From Tolypocladium sp. Sup5 PDA-1 (Eukaryota; Ascomycota; Sordariomycetes; Hypocreales; Ophiocordycipitaceae), in the NCBI GenBank assembly GCA_000750105.3, contig JPHH03000004.1, positions 310,001 to 374,000 on the forward strand: DNA of 64,000 nt, in the 5' to 3' direction. Position numbers and translations under genes: made by a program. This document shows positions 32,755 to 43,593 of this stretch, one piece after another; positions within the stretch are counted from its first letter, which is position 1, and each line of letters begins with the position of its first letter. The notes beneath the pieces were generated by a model that was not told the origin of the DNA, did not search any database, and saw nothing but the letters and a program-made list of their open reading frames with translations.

Positions 32755-34233
32755 ATACGGGGGTGGTTTCATCGGGATTGGTGTTTGTTTGTCTGTCAGG
32801 GGCGGGGGGATATGGAATAGTATGGCAGGACGCCAGCTTGGTCATGTAGTCAGCCAGCCAGTCAGTCAGTCAGCTATCCTGCTGGCAGTGTACGAAGTTA
32901 CAGCGTATAGCGCATTAGCCGTTTACGTTCGACTGCCTCCTCACCGCATCCTGCGTCCCGACCCAGCCGCGCAAGCACATGGCCCCAGCCAGCGTCCACA
33001 CCGGCGGACGGGAGGCTCGGATCGCTACCGTCTCCCGCCCGACTCGCTGCCTACCGCCGACACGCACGCCATCACGCCCTCTCTCGTGGGCCAGGGGTCA
33101 GGCCTGGCTTGCCTGGCCTCGTGGCTTCTGTACTTCGAACATGGGACGCAGCGGCCGAACATCAGGGGGCTGGCGCGTGATGTCATCGACGTGGGGTCCA
33201 ACGGCTGGCAGCCGGCCCCAAAAAACCAGTTTAGAAAGCCACGCAGCAGCAAGCCACTTGCATAAGTTACATGCCCGGATAAGCAGACGCACATGTGAGG
33301 CGGGCGAATCGTCATGGTCGTCATTCATTCATCCATCGGTGTACGTCGTACCTTGTCTAGCTACAGGCCCAAACACAGCAGGCAAAATCAAGCGGGAATG
33401 AAAATCAGAAACGAGCCCCAGCCGTAGCAAGTCCACCCACGGCATCCCGATGCCGATCCCATCGACGGGCCTGCATCGGGCTCGTCTCACCCTGCAGAGA
33501 GCCGTCTTTTCCGGCACCCAGCCAGCACGTAATGTAGTAACACCACCCGGATCCGATCCCCTAGCCCGTCGTCGTCGTCCAACGCTTTTGGCCAACGCAG
33601 ACCCGTCGTGTGCCTGTCACTGGCAAACCCACATGGCCCCTTGCCGCGAGCCGCCTGTCTCTCCTTCGCTTCCAGGTGGCTTCCCCTAGCTCGATGCGAG
33701 GCATCGAGCCCACGTCCCCGGCCGCCGTGATCCGTCCTCGCGGGTATGCGCCGGTTTGTCTCCTCGGGTATTGGTAGGGACGGAAGGGATTGAGCCACTT
33801 AGTGGCGGCGATGGTCTGTCACAATTCATTTGTCATTAGTCGTTCCTCTTAATACATGCGTGTGCGTTGAAAGAAGAGAGGAAGATAACGGAAGGGAGCA
33901 ACGGGAGACATCTGAGGCTTGTTCTATCATGCATCCCAGGTCTCCCATGCAAGAGTCATGCCACGCAGCACAGCAAAGTCAGTCATCCAAAGCAGCTCTT
34001 CTCTGTTGGTTTAAATCATGCCAATTTGTCTTACTCCCGGCCCGTGACGCCAGATCAAGTGCCCGTTCAAGCATGTTGCTGTCGCTTGTGACGAGGGGTT
34101 GCTTCATCACCAAAGTCATGAAATTTCGTTGAAACTTGCGTGTGACCTGCCATCGGCGTTGCCAGGGATTGACCCAGAGTATTGCAAGAAGCTCGGCACG
34201 GCAGCATATTGTCCAGTACAGCCCGACGACGTT
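32755..34233. other. Intergenic between convergent genes
   Basis: This 1.5-kb gap holds the 3' ends of clf1 (+) and the DUF3824 gene (-). It has a CAGCCAGCCAGTCAGTCAGTCAG run near 32850-32872. No gene is supported. Confidence 0.6.
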
Positions 34234-36369
34234 TCATCGGTTGTAGCCAACGGGCGGTGCTGGGAGCATGCCGGTACCATACGGGTTGTCGTCGTAGTAC
34301 CGTGGTCCATAGTCGTCGTCAGACTCGTCGCCACCATATCGTGACCGTGGACCCGCAGGCAAGCTGTCGGCTCTTCTGCTGCCGCTGCTGGGGTTGCGTC
34401 CCCGTTTGCGCTTCTCTTCGCGCCGCGCGTGGCGGCGGACCTTTTCTTGCTTGAACTCCTTGCACTCGTGGGTCATCTCCTTGGCCTCCTTCATCTCCTC
34501 AATGGCGCCTTTGATGCCCATGGCGGCGATGCCGACTGATGCTGCGTCCTGCATGATGGCCTTGGTCTTGAGCTTCTTGGCCTCGGCCGGGCTGAGACGC
34601 CCCTCCTTGACGGCCTTCTGCCGTGCCCGCCTCTTATCCATGCTCTGATAGACTCCATGTGCTGCGTGGATGGTGGCGATGGTCGCAAGACCAGTTGTCA
34701 AAAGTTGCTTACCTCTCATCTTCTTGGCCCTCTTCTCATCCTCATCCGAGTCCCCGAGATCGGATTCCGACCCGTAGCCAGACCGGCTGGTGCCTCGCCG
34801 GCGAGACGAGTCCCGGCGGCTGTTGCGGTGCGAGCGCTCCGACTCGAGGTCCCCTCCTCGGTTGCGGCCACCATGCCGGCTATCTTCGTCATACATGTCG
34901 TCCGAGTACCGGCGGGAGCGGCGCGAGCTACCGCGGTCGTCAAAGTCGTCCTGCTCACGGCGGCGATGGTCGTCAACGGCCGCCACTGCGCCGCTGCCGA
35001 TGCCGAGCTTGGCCAGACTGTTTCGAGCCTTGTCGACCACGCTGCGGCTCCGGCTGCGCTGACGGCGGCGATCTGGGGATGGGCTTCTGGAGTCGTAGTC
35101 GCGCCCGCGGCTTCGGGACCGCGAGTGATCAAGCATTTTCTTCGCTCCGAAAGCGCCGAGCCCAGCTGTAGCCAAAGCAGCGAGGCCGGTTGCGCCGCCG
35201 CCGCCGCCGCCGCCGCCGCTCTGCGACCGGGCGCGAGAGCGAGAGCGGCTTCGCCCAGTCAGTTTGTCCTCTTCAATGTCCTTCTTGGATCCGTTGATCA
35301 GGCGGTTTCCAACCAAACCTCCAATGACCGACTCGGCGAGGCCAAGCTTCCCGTGGTTGTCGCTCTGAGCGGCGTCCACGGTGGCAGCACCGGCGGCGGC
35401 AGTGAGAATACGCTTGGTCTTTTCGCCCTTCCAACCACCGGGCTCCTTGGCCACGCGAAAAGCTTCGGTGGCGCCGGCCAAAAGCGACGCCATGGCAGCC
35501 TTCTGAATCTTGTTGGCGCCGGGCCCACGGGAGCGCTCACGGGAGCCCCCGCGAGACCCGGTTGGGCTGCCGCGCCGGCTGCGGGCATCGGAGCGCTTGT
35601 CGTCGCCGCCGCCGGTGAAGGACTTGACGGCCGCCCCCAGACCGGTGGCAGCAATGGCGCTCTCGAGGAAGTTCTTGTGGCCCTTTTTCTCCTTGGAGCC
35701 CTCTTCATCGTCCGAGTAGTACTCGGTGACTTGTCCCTCACGGCCGCGGTGGAGGATGTAAGTCGCCTTCTGGTCCTTCTTGGCCTGCTGCTTGCTGTAA
35801 AACTCGGCGCCCTGGTACCCGGCGAGGGCGCCAAAGCCGGCGAGGGCAGCCGTCGAAAGGGCGTTGCGCTGGACGTCGGTGCCGTCCGTCTTGGCCTCGT
35901 GGCGGTCGTAGAGCTCCTTGCCGCCTACGAGGAGGGCAGCGCCGGCTACGGCAGCAATGATCTTCTCCTGCTTGGACATGCTCTTGTGCTTGGACGACCT
36001 GCGGTCCTCCTCGTCGTAGTGGGAGCCGCCGCCGCTGCGTCGCGAGTGGCGGTCATAGTCACGGTCGTGGTCGTAGCGAGAGTCGTAGCTGCGGCGGTAG
36101 TCGTAGTCGTCCTCGTAGTAGCCGGGCTCAGCGGAGCGGGCGCGGCGCAGGTGACCTCCGGTGGGCGGGGGGAAGTCCCGACGGACCTCCTCGACGGACA
36201 GGTCGCTGTCCTCGCGGGCGCGGGGGACCAGCTCTCGCGTCGAGTGGGTTTTGGTGTATTCGCGGGTGTCGAGGAAGCGAGGGTCTCTGTCGTCGCGCCG
36301 CTCCTCTCGGCGCTCCTCGCGCACGTAACGGCGGGGGTAGTCCCGCTCGTACGGGTCGTAGCTGGCCAT
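34234..36369 (-). CDS. DUF3824-family protein with RS-rich regions
   Basis: The single-exon 711-aa product is highly charged, with an Arg/Asp/Tyr-rich N-terminus (ERDYPRRYVREERREERRDD). It then alternates short Ala/Gly-rich hydrophobic segments with RS-rich linkers. Hydrophobic pieces include EKIIAAVAGAALLVGGKELY, NALSTAALAGFGALAGYQGA and LATIATIHAAHGVYQSMDKR; these resemble the fungal DUF3824 unit. RSRSRSRARSQ, a nine-glycine run and RRRQRSRSRSVVDKARNSL lie in between. The end is basic then acidic (GDESDDDYGPRYYDD). Function is unknown; proteins of this type may associate with membranes through the Ala/Gly segments. The start at 36369 (MASYDP) is preferred over an in-frame ATG at 36408. Confidence 0.85.
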   Translation of the reverse strand: MASYDPYERDYPRRYVREERREERRDDRDPRFLDTREYTKTHSTRELVPRAREDSDLSVEEVRRDFPPPTGGHLRRARSAEPGYYEDDYDYRRSYDSRYDHDRDYDRHSRRSGGGSHYDEEDRRSSKHKSMSKQEKIIAAVAGAALLVGGKELYDRHEAKTDGTDVQRNALSTAALAGFGALAGYQGAEFYSKQQAKKDQKATYILHRGREGQVTEYYSDDEEGSKEKKGHKNFLESAIAATGLGAAVKSFTGGGDDKRSDARSRRGSPTGSRGGSRERSRGPGANKIQKAAMASLLAGATEAFRVAKEPGGWKGEKTKRILTAAAGAATVDAAQSDNHGKLGLAESVIGGLVGNRLINGSKKDIEEDKLTGRSRSRSRARSQSGGGGGGGGATGLAALATAGLGAFGAKKMLDHSRSRSRGRDYDSRSPSPDRRRQRSRSRSVVDKARNSLAKLGIGSGAVAAVDDHRRREQDDFDDRGSSRRSRRYSDDMYDEDSRHGGRNRGGDLESERSHRNSRRDSSRRRGTSRSGYGSESDLGDSDEDEKRAKKMRGKQLLTTGLATIATIHAAHGVYQSMDKRRARQKAVKEGRLSPAEAKKLKTKAIMQDAASVGIAAMGIKGAIEEMKEAKEMTHECKEFKQEKVRRHARREEKRKRGRNPSSGSRRADSLPAGPRSRYGGDESDDDYGPRYYDDNPYGTGMLPAPPVGYNR

Positions 36370-38879
36370 CCCAGCGACGAGAGTTGGGGGGTCGTCGGCG
36401 ATGGACAACGATGAACAGGCGCGATATCGGAATCCGAAGCAGTAGCAGTCGCTCTGGGGCGAGGGATGATGGTGTCGAGCGGTTGGGGAGGTGAAAAATC
36501 GATTGAGGTCGGAGGATGATGACGGCTGGGAGGTGGGCAGGAGCGGCGGTTGGGAGGCACGGCGGGCAACAAATGGGCATCAAAGAGGCGCCTCAGTGCT
36601 CACTCGGCGATTCAGGGCGGGGCAAGACGTAATGATGGCGGGGGGCTTCCAAGACCGGGATCCTTGCAGCTGTTCCATTTGCTGCATCAATGATCCAAGT
36701 GATGCAGGGTTCCAGCGTGTTACTGGCCTGCCTGCCTGCGCCGGACGGCCGCCCCAAACAGCGCTTGAACGCCTGACAGGGCGGCCTATAGGCCATAGCA
36801 CAGCCGGCGAGGCCTACGATACGAGTAGGTCGACGCGGTTCGCCTCGAGCTCGACTGCGCCATCCGATTTTCTGCATCTCGAGATGTCCTGCAGCGCATC
36901 CACGTCGGGGCTGCCGAGTTTCCTATTCTCCGCCACATCGTGCAGATGCCCCTCTTCGCTCTTTACATGTCTCTACTATTGTCCGTAATCTGTACATACT
37001 AAGTCCTCCTCTGCTCTCCACTGCCGTGGGCCATTCACGGAGATGTAGACCCAGGCACAGCCGCAACGAGGACGGACCTCTTTTAGCCCAGGTGCCCAAC
37101 GGCCCAGCGCCCTATACAACAAGCTGCCCGCGGTCCCGTGGCCTTGGTTCTGGATCGCGATGCCCCAGCGCCTGCCTGGTTGCAGTCTAGGTAGCAAACA
37201 TGGTACCATGTGCAGGGCATGGATGCCTCTGTCTTGCTTGTTGCCCAGTTTGCTGAGGCGGCCTTGGGAGCCTCTTCTGCTGAGCTGAGCTGAGCCGAGC
37301 TCTGGCTCTTACAAGGAACCACACCAACACCTCCCTCCATCTGACCCAACGCAAGAGACGCAGTCAAGGCAGTCCTACAAGCACCACCGGGGCAAGCAGA
37401 GCATCACACGCGCGCATGGCATCCGATGCCTTACCGCTGGGCTGTGCTCCCAGACCACCAGATGACCAGGCCACACAAGCACCTCAGGTCCCCAGCCACA
37501 ACGGCGCCCCACTCGAGAGGGCCTGCGCGACGTTGATTAGCCCGTTCGCAACGGCCCGCCACCAGCCCCACCAAGCCACATTTGTCTCTGGTCATCCAGT
37601 CATCCACCCTTGCCAGTTGCCACCATCCACACCACATCACCAACCGAAGGGACGTTCTTGGACGTTGTTCAACGGGTGATGTCACTGCTCTCTGCTGCTG
37701 TGCCGTTGTTGGGCTGGGAGCTGAGAACTGCCGCAAAGACCACCAACACTCCCCGGCGACCAACACTCTCCCAACGAACGAACGAGCGAAGGAACTACAG
37801 TACATAACAAACCACAGCAACATCCGAAACCAAACAGGGCCGAACGCAGCATGCATACATATATGTATGCTGTAGGCCTTTGTCCGCTTAATTTCGCGCC
37901 AGCTGCAAAAAAGCAGCAGCCAATGTCGGAAACAAACGACGAGTTGGCCGTCTCGGCTGTTTTCACACCGGCCACGTCTCTTTGTCCGTCCATCTCCTGC
38001 CCGACTGGGCTCTGCAGCACCCTGTTCGACTTTAGCCACGGTTTCTTCTTCCTCTGCTTCCACCATCTCACCGCGGCCCGTTGCGGCCTAGCTCTGCCCT
38101 CGCTCCGCGGCGGCAAACTTTCCCTCTCCAGCCACTCCCGCGCTGCGGGCATCGCGACCAACGTATTGGGGCTTTGGTCAAGCACCGTCCGTTGCTCGTC
38201 GCCCGCACCAGGCAGGTCCGTTCCATGCCAGAAAAACGCGCCGGCTGACAATGTCGCCTTTGCCTGTGCGTTCCCCTGGGCCACTCACTAAGGTATTCTC
38301 GGACAAAAAAGGCGGGCCCTATTCGCAGGGTAGCTACGAATAATAGCTGACCGGTCAGTCCCCCCAATCGTCTCGCCAACCTTGCCAACCTTGAACTTGT
38401 GCCACCACAGAGCTCAGACCGACGACGTGCTCACTCATCAACGACGCATCGATTCACTCACTGCTGCGCGGGCCCTCGGCCGAACAACGAGCAGGCCCTT
38501 GCCGTCACCACTCGCCTGCCGCTCTGCGGCCCGTCACCTGTAACATGCAATCCATGCATATAGTCCGTATACGTTGGTGGAAGGTAGGTGGAAGGTAGGT
38601 GGTAGCTGCATGTTCATCCATGAACGAAAGCCCGTGCTGGCGTGATGTGTGTACCTGTAGTCCGTACATATGTATGTAGCCGCCTCGCCAACGGGCGCCA
38701 TCTGCCCTATATAGACCGGGTACCTCGCGTGCTTCCCGACGTCCTCGCTCCTTCAACCTTTCCTCTCCAACGGTCGTTTTGTGTGTTTGTGAAAAGCAAA
38801 GTCTTCTTCTTCGAATCTCCTTTACTGGCCCATTCGTGCATTCACGTCCAACATCATCCTTATCCAGAAAACCGCCGCC
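36370..38879. other. Intergenic, divergent promoter region
   Basis: This 2.5-kb region lies between the DUF3824 start (-) and the GPI-type protein start (+). No gene is supported. A GAGCTGAGCTGAGCCGAGCTC run occurs near 37281-37301 and ACATATGTATGTA-like sequences near 38665. Confidence 0.6.
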
Positions 38880-39610
38880 ATGACGCTCCCCGTTGTCTCG
38901 CTCGCCCTCCTCGCCGGCCTTGCCGCTGCCGCCAACGTCGAAGTCCGCCAGAAGTATGCTTTTACGTGCAGGCTATCAAAGCGTTCTGAAGCTGTTTGCG
39001 GCTGACATTGGAGCCTCTAGTAGCCACCTCTTCTCCATCCCCGCCCAGCCCACCACCCGCGAAGGCCAACCTTCTGTTACCTTGAGCATCATCACCCCCA
39101 CCGGCGGCAGCCTCTCCGTCCCGACCAGCTCTGGCACCGGGTCCGGGACCGGGTCCGGGACCGTCTCTGACACGACCACCGCCACGACCACCGCCACCGC
39201 CACGGACACGGACACGGACACGGACACGGACACCGACACGTATACGGGCAGTGTTGCGCCCACGACCCGGCTCACCATGTCGTCGTCGCCCACCGGCTCC
39301 GGCAAGTGAGTTCCCGGTTCGCTTCCCACCACACTCGGTAGTAGATATCAGCCAATACTCACCTTCCTCCAGCTCGACGGTGACCAGGCACACCCAGACC
39401 GGTGTGACCAGCACCGGCGGCTCCTCGCCCTCCCCGACCGGCGGCTCCTCGCCCTCCCCGACCGGCGGCAGCTCCAGCGGCTCCCCCAAGTCCCCCTCGA
39501 CCAAAGGCACCGCCTCACCTACCTCCAATGCGGCCGCCATGGCCACTGCCTTTGCCAACAACGCCATGGCCGGCATCATTGCCCTGGCTGGTTTCGCCGT
39601 GGCCCTGTGA
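38880..39610 (+). CDS. Small Ser/Thr-rich GPI-anchor-like surface protein
   Basis: The 198-aa model has three exons: 38880-38953, 39021-39305 and 39373-39610. The N-terminus TLPVVSLALLAGLAAAANV is a clear signal peptide. Mature sequence is Ser/Thr/Pro/Gly-rich, with HLFSIPAQPTTREGQPSV, a run of Asp-Thr repeats and a TGGSSPSP repeat. The C-terminus is a hydrophobic stretch, NAMAGIIALAGFAVAL, preceded by small residues, as in GPI-anchored cell-wall proteins. Similar fungal proteins with an N-terminal TITVPTxGxxIxxG-like core are called Ser-Thr-rich GPI or extracellular matrix proteins; here only the general class can be claimed. Extensive O-glycosylation is likely. Confidence 0.82.
39201..39240 (+). 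repeat. (GACACG)n coding repeat
   Basis: A hexanucleotide repeat with one variant unit encodes alternating Asp-Thr in the GPI-type protein. Such repeats in fungal wall proteins tend to vary in copy number. Confidence 0.9.
39413..39468 (+). repeat. 24-bp coding repeat, unit TGGSSPSP
   Basis: Two complete identical 24-bp units plus a third partial unit (8 bp) encode TGGSSPSP twice in the GPI-type protein. Exact identity at DNA level points to recent duplication. Confidence 0.9.
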
Positions 39611-41028
39611 GCGCAGGTCCGTCCAAAAAACGCCCATCATGGGTCGCTCTGTATTTCATGGATACAAGACAAAACGAACAAATGCATCCAGTCAGTTTGG
39701 TTTGGGACATCTGGCTTACATGCGGGAGCTCTGGATACCTTTCCTGTCTCACTGAGGTTGTAATCACGGGTAGCATCGGATATGAGAATGGGAACATTGC
39801 TTCAAGTCAAGTCAAGTCAAACCTTGTTCTTTTCTGAATAGGCACGACCTACTTCGTACCCAAGACATTAATGACCAGTTTTTGATTACTTTGATCCTTA
39901 ATCTTACAATACAACAATGCCGCAGCTACATCGTACCAGGCTGTCTGTCTACCGTAGCATCAAATGTAAGTGGGCAACCTTTTTTTGCCCTTGGAATAAA
40001 AACCCCTCAAAATGCATCAGTGAAAAAAAAAGCAGCTGTGCCATTGCCAAATCGCATCCCATGTGCCGTTTTATTTGCCCTTTTTTTGGTCATGTTTTTA
40101 TTGCTCGTCGCCAATTTTTCCTCATATCCCTCCCCTGCCTTCTGCAAATCCTCGTACAATGTGGGCCTCCCGAGGGAACACGAACGAGTCCCTCTCAACG
40201 TCGCTCTGGCCGGGTCCTCGAAAACTGGCACCCCACCACGATCCACGATCCCCGGCGAATGAATGCGCATGCGATGATCTCTGGCAACGGTGGCGTGTCT
40301 GGTAAAGGCTGCGATGACTTTCCAACCCAGAGCCCGCGGAGCCCCGTGTCTCTTCAGTCAACGCAGCCAGAGCAAATCCAGGTCGAAACCAAAAATGCCG
40401 AGGGTCCAGTCCATTAAGTCCTCCTCTCATCCCCACAAGCCCCAGGCACCGGCTGGCTCGGGTTGCACAGAACCTCCTGGGTTTTGCCTTCGACGTCGTG
40501 CACTTCCACCCAAAAGCAACAAATAACCATGCCCATTCCCTCTCTCTGTCTCAACTCTCGTGTTGGGCCCGCTGCCCCAGAAAGCATTGTTCTGTCGAAA
40601 CTCTTCAGAGCCCCCGTGGCCGCCAGCTGGCTGCTATAGGTTCACTCTCTCGAGACGAGTTTCCGGGGCAATCCAGAGCATTCAAGGAGCCCAGCCTGCC
40701 CAGGATCAGATTGCCCTCCGTGTGCGCCATGAAGGGTAGAAAACCGACTCCGCATACATCGTTCAGTTTCAGAACCGGTGAAGAAGACCGCAACTCGTAC
40801 ACATTCTGATCATTGGTAGATGGCCAGCCAATGGTCGACCAAGCTGCGCTGGCGACCTGAAACGAAATTCGTGAATGGTATCTCGCCCGGCCCGCCAAGG
40901 ACCAAGATGACAACAACTGTTTTGGCCCAGGTCCGACTGCATTGGACCCGGGCTTGCCGCTCGCCATAAAATGAAAAGCAGCCTCCACCCCCATGCAAAC
41001 CCAACCGCCCCCTTTGTGCGCCAAGATC
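39611..41028. other. Intergenic between convergent genes
   Basis: This 1.4-kb region contains the 3' ends of the GPI-type gene (+) and the La-motif gene (-). It is A/T-richer than its surroundings near 39840-40100, with poly-T and poly-A runs. No gene is supported. Confidence 0.6.
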
Positions 41029-43593
41029 TTACGACTGAACGGCTTCGGGTCCGTCTGCGTGGATTCCGTTTGGCAGAGCATCCGCGGGAGACTCATCGCG
41101 GTGCCCGTTGACGACGGCCTTGGCGTTTGCGCCCTTGTCCGCCTCAACACCCTGGCCAGAGCTGACCGGCCCGCCAAGCACGGTAGAGCCCGAGGGGGAG
41201 AAGTCCGGGACTTCCGCAGAGAGCTGGCTGGCTCCTCCGTGTCCTACTCCGCTGCCATTGACCATTCCGTTCATTCCGTGTCCGTCGGGGAACTGCTGGA
41301 ACTGCGGTTCACCCTGAGGGTTGTATCCCAAGGGCGGCGATGCACCGTACGGAGCCGGGGCAATCCCATTGAACTGAGGCCCGAAGTTGTACGCGCGGTT
41401 CTTGAATGTCAGGTGTGAAGGTCCGTTGTTGCGAGCGAAATCATCGCGCTCATCCATGGGCAAGACGAAGCTCTGCCAGGCCGTTCTCCGGCGTAGTCGC
41501 TCAATCTCATCTTCGCCCGCGACAAAGTCAAGCTCGGTCGACGTCTCGCACACGGCCCGGATCATGCCCATGTCCGACGTAAGCTCCCTTATGCGCTTAA
41601 ACGCCGCGACAAAGTGCAAGTTGACAAAGCCTTGCGAGTCCATCCGCTTGCGGAGATACATGTCCTTGCAGAGGTTCTCAATCGAGAAGTAGTACTCAAT
41701 CTGGTTCTTGAGCAGCGACAAGACGACGTTGTCCCAGTACGGCTGAGGCTGGAATGGCACAGCAGACAGCGGGGCCATGGGGTACTCGTAGGGGCCGAAC
41801 TGCGTCTGGACAGGCGGGAGTCGCGATGCTCCATTCGGCAACGACATGCGGTGGAAGTTTGCACCAGCGCCATTGCGACCTCGCCCGCCTCGCTGTGGAG
41901 GGGGCATGAACATCTGGCTGTGGCCACCTTGCCTCGGCGGCGGGCTGTAAGGTCCCTGTGGCCTCGTCGGCATCGGTCCTGACGCGAATGCGGCGGTGTT
42001 GTGCTGATGTTGCGAGTGAGAGCCGATGGAGTGGTGTCCGCCTCGGCCGCGATATCCTCCACGTCCTCTCTCACCACGACCCTCTGGGCGGTCTCGAGCG
42101 CCATGGCCCTGATCCTGTTGGAATATTCTGTTTAGCGTCGTTTCCTAATAGGCAAAAATGCACTTGGGATTCTAGCTTGACACGCCGGCTCCCAAGATTC
42201 GCAAAAAATGAAAATGAAAAATCACTGCAACGCGACACAAATAACTGGGGATACCTACAGTTGGGTGAGTAGACACCGCGTCCTTGGCCTTTTCACCGGC
42301 CGCGTGACTGGGAGCCTTCTTCTGATCCTTAGTGCTGGAGGCATCCATCGACGCACGCTTTGCTGCTGGCGGCAAGGAGGCGGCCCTGTTGGAGGCGGCA
42401 CTGGCCTCACGAGGCCTCTCTCTGGACTCATTCGGCTTGCTCGCCGGCGTGGCTGAAGCAGGCTTGTCGGCAGGGTTGGCACCGGTCGCTGGCCTGGTGC
42501 CGTTTGCTCCTCGTGCACCACCCCGGGGCTTCGAGTTGCGCATTTGAGGGAGCTGGGTTTCGAAGCTGACGGTAGGCACATAGTCGTACGTAACCCACTT
42601 CTCCTTCTGACGCGGCTTCGCCTGCGACGCATCATCTTGAGCGTCCTTGGACTCCTTGTCCTGACGTTCGACCGGAGCCGTCACCGGCTTCTTCTTGTCC
42701 TCCTTGATGGCGATCTCGGGGGTGGGCCAGGAGGCGGAATCACCGACGGGGGGTGGCACCTCAGTCTTGCCGTCCTTGGCTTCTTTGTCCGCTACCCTGG
42801 AACCTCGGCTGCCGTTTCGCTCCGGGCGGGCAGCGTCGCCAGACTTTCGAGGCGGCTTCACACCGTTTGTTGCTGTGCTGTCTCGTGCCGGAGAAGCAGC
42901 ATCTTGAACAGGCTTGGCAGCCTTGTTTGCGTCTTCCACCTGACCCGGCACGCCGTTGGTCATGTCATCTGCGGTGTCCGTGGTTGGCTTGACCTTTGCC
43001 AGCTGCGCCTCTTTCCGCTGCTGCCAGATGTTGACGGAGGGAATTGGAGCCTCGGCGAGCTCAATCTTGGGCGCTTCTGGGGCAGGCTCCTGATCTTTAT
43101 CGGTGCCTGATGTTTGGTCATTTACCTGCTTGTCTGAAGCCTTGGCCTTCTTACTCTTCCGTGGCTTCCTCGACTCGTGCTCATCGACCGACCGCGTGGC
43201 GGTGCTGGAGGACCTCGTCCCCTTGTCGGCTCGCCGCCATGGTCGATCTAACCGGCCGGCATCGTCATCTCGCTTCGACTCAGACCGCCTCTCGGTGGTG
43301 GCCTCGGACCGCAAGTCGCTCTCCGAACCGATATTGGAATCGACGTCGTGCTTCTCGACGGCCGAGGGATGGGACTCGGCATTGCGAGGCGTGTCCGACG
43401 AGTCAGCCGCGGTTTCAGCGGGCGAGGCAGGTTTGGTCGTGGAGGGAGCAGGCTGGGAGGCTGGGGCCGGAGCGGGCGGGTTGGGAGGAGCAGCGGTCGC
43501 AGGGGACGCGCCTTGTCCCTTGGCCGCTTGCGCATAGGAGAAGGTTGAAGGAGCCGCCATCTCGGTAGAATTGGATTCGGCTGCAGAAATCAT
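41029..43593 (-). CDS. La-motif RNA-binding protein (Sro9/LARP-like)
   Basis: The 806-aa model has two exons, 42259-43593 and 41029-42114, with a 144-nt intron (GTAGGT donor, CAACAG acceptor). The first 445 residues are low complexity, rich in Ala, Pro, Lys, Ser and Glu, and include a conserved-looking FSYAQAAKGQG near the start and VNIWQQRKEAQLAK. An RGG-type stretch (GRGERGRGGYRGRGG) follows the junction. The La motif lies at about residues 570-660: YWDNVVLSLLKNQIEYYFS, LCKDMYLRKRMDSQGFV, then RELTSDMGMIRAVCE. This is the Sro9/Slf1/LARP class, cytoplasmic proteins that bind mRNA and polysomes. An alternative ATG at 43560 (MAAPSTF) would give 795 aa. Confidence 0.88.

Noticed and set aside
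34645..34712. Possible intron in the DUF3824 gene (GTAAGC to ATCAG)
   Set aside because: It would be 68 nt and break the frame, and the segment encodes the family-like TIHAAHGVYQS motif.
34657..36414. 585-codon plus-strand open frame opposite the DUF3824 gene
   Set aside because: It is the complement of a GC-rich coding strand; the product is Ala/Val-rich without domain features, while the minus strand encodes a recognisable DUF3824 protein.
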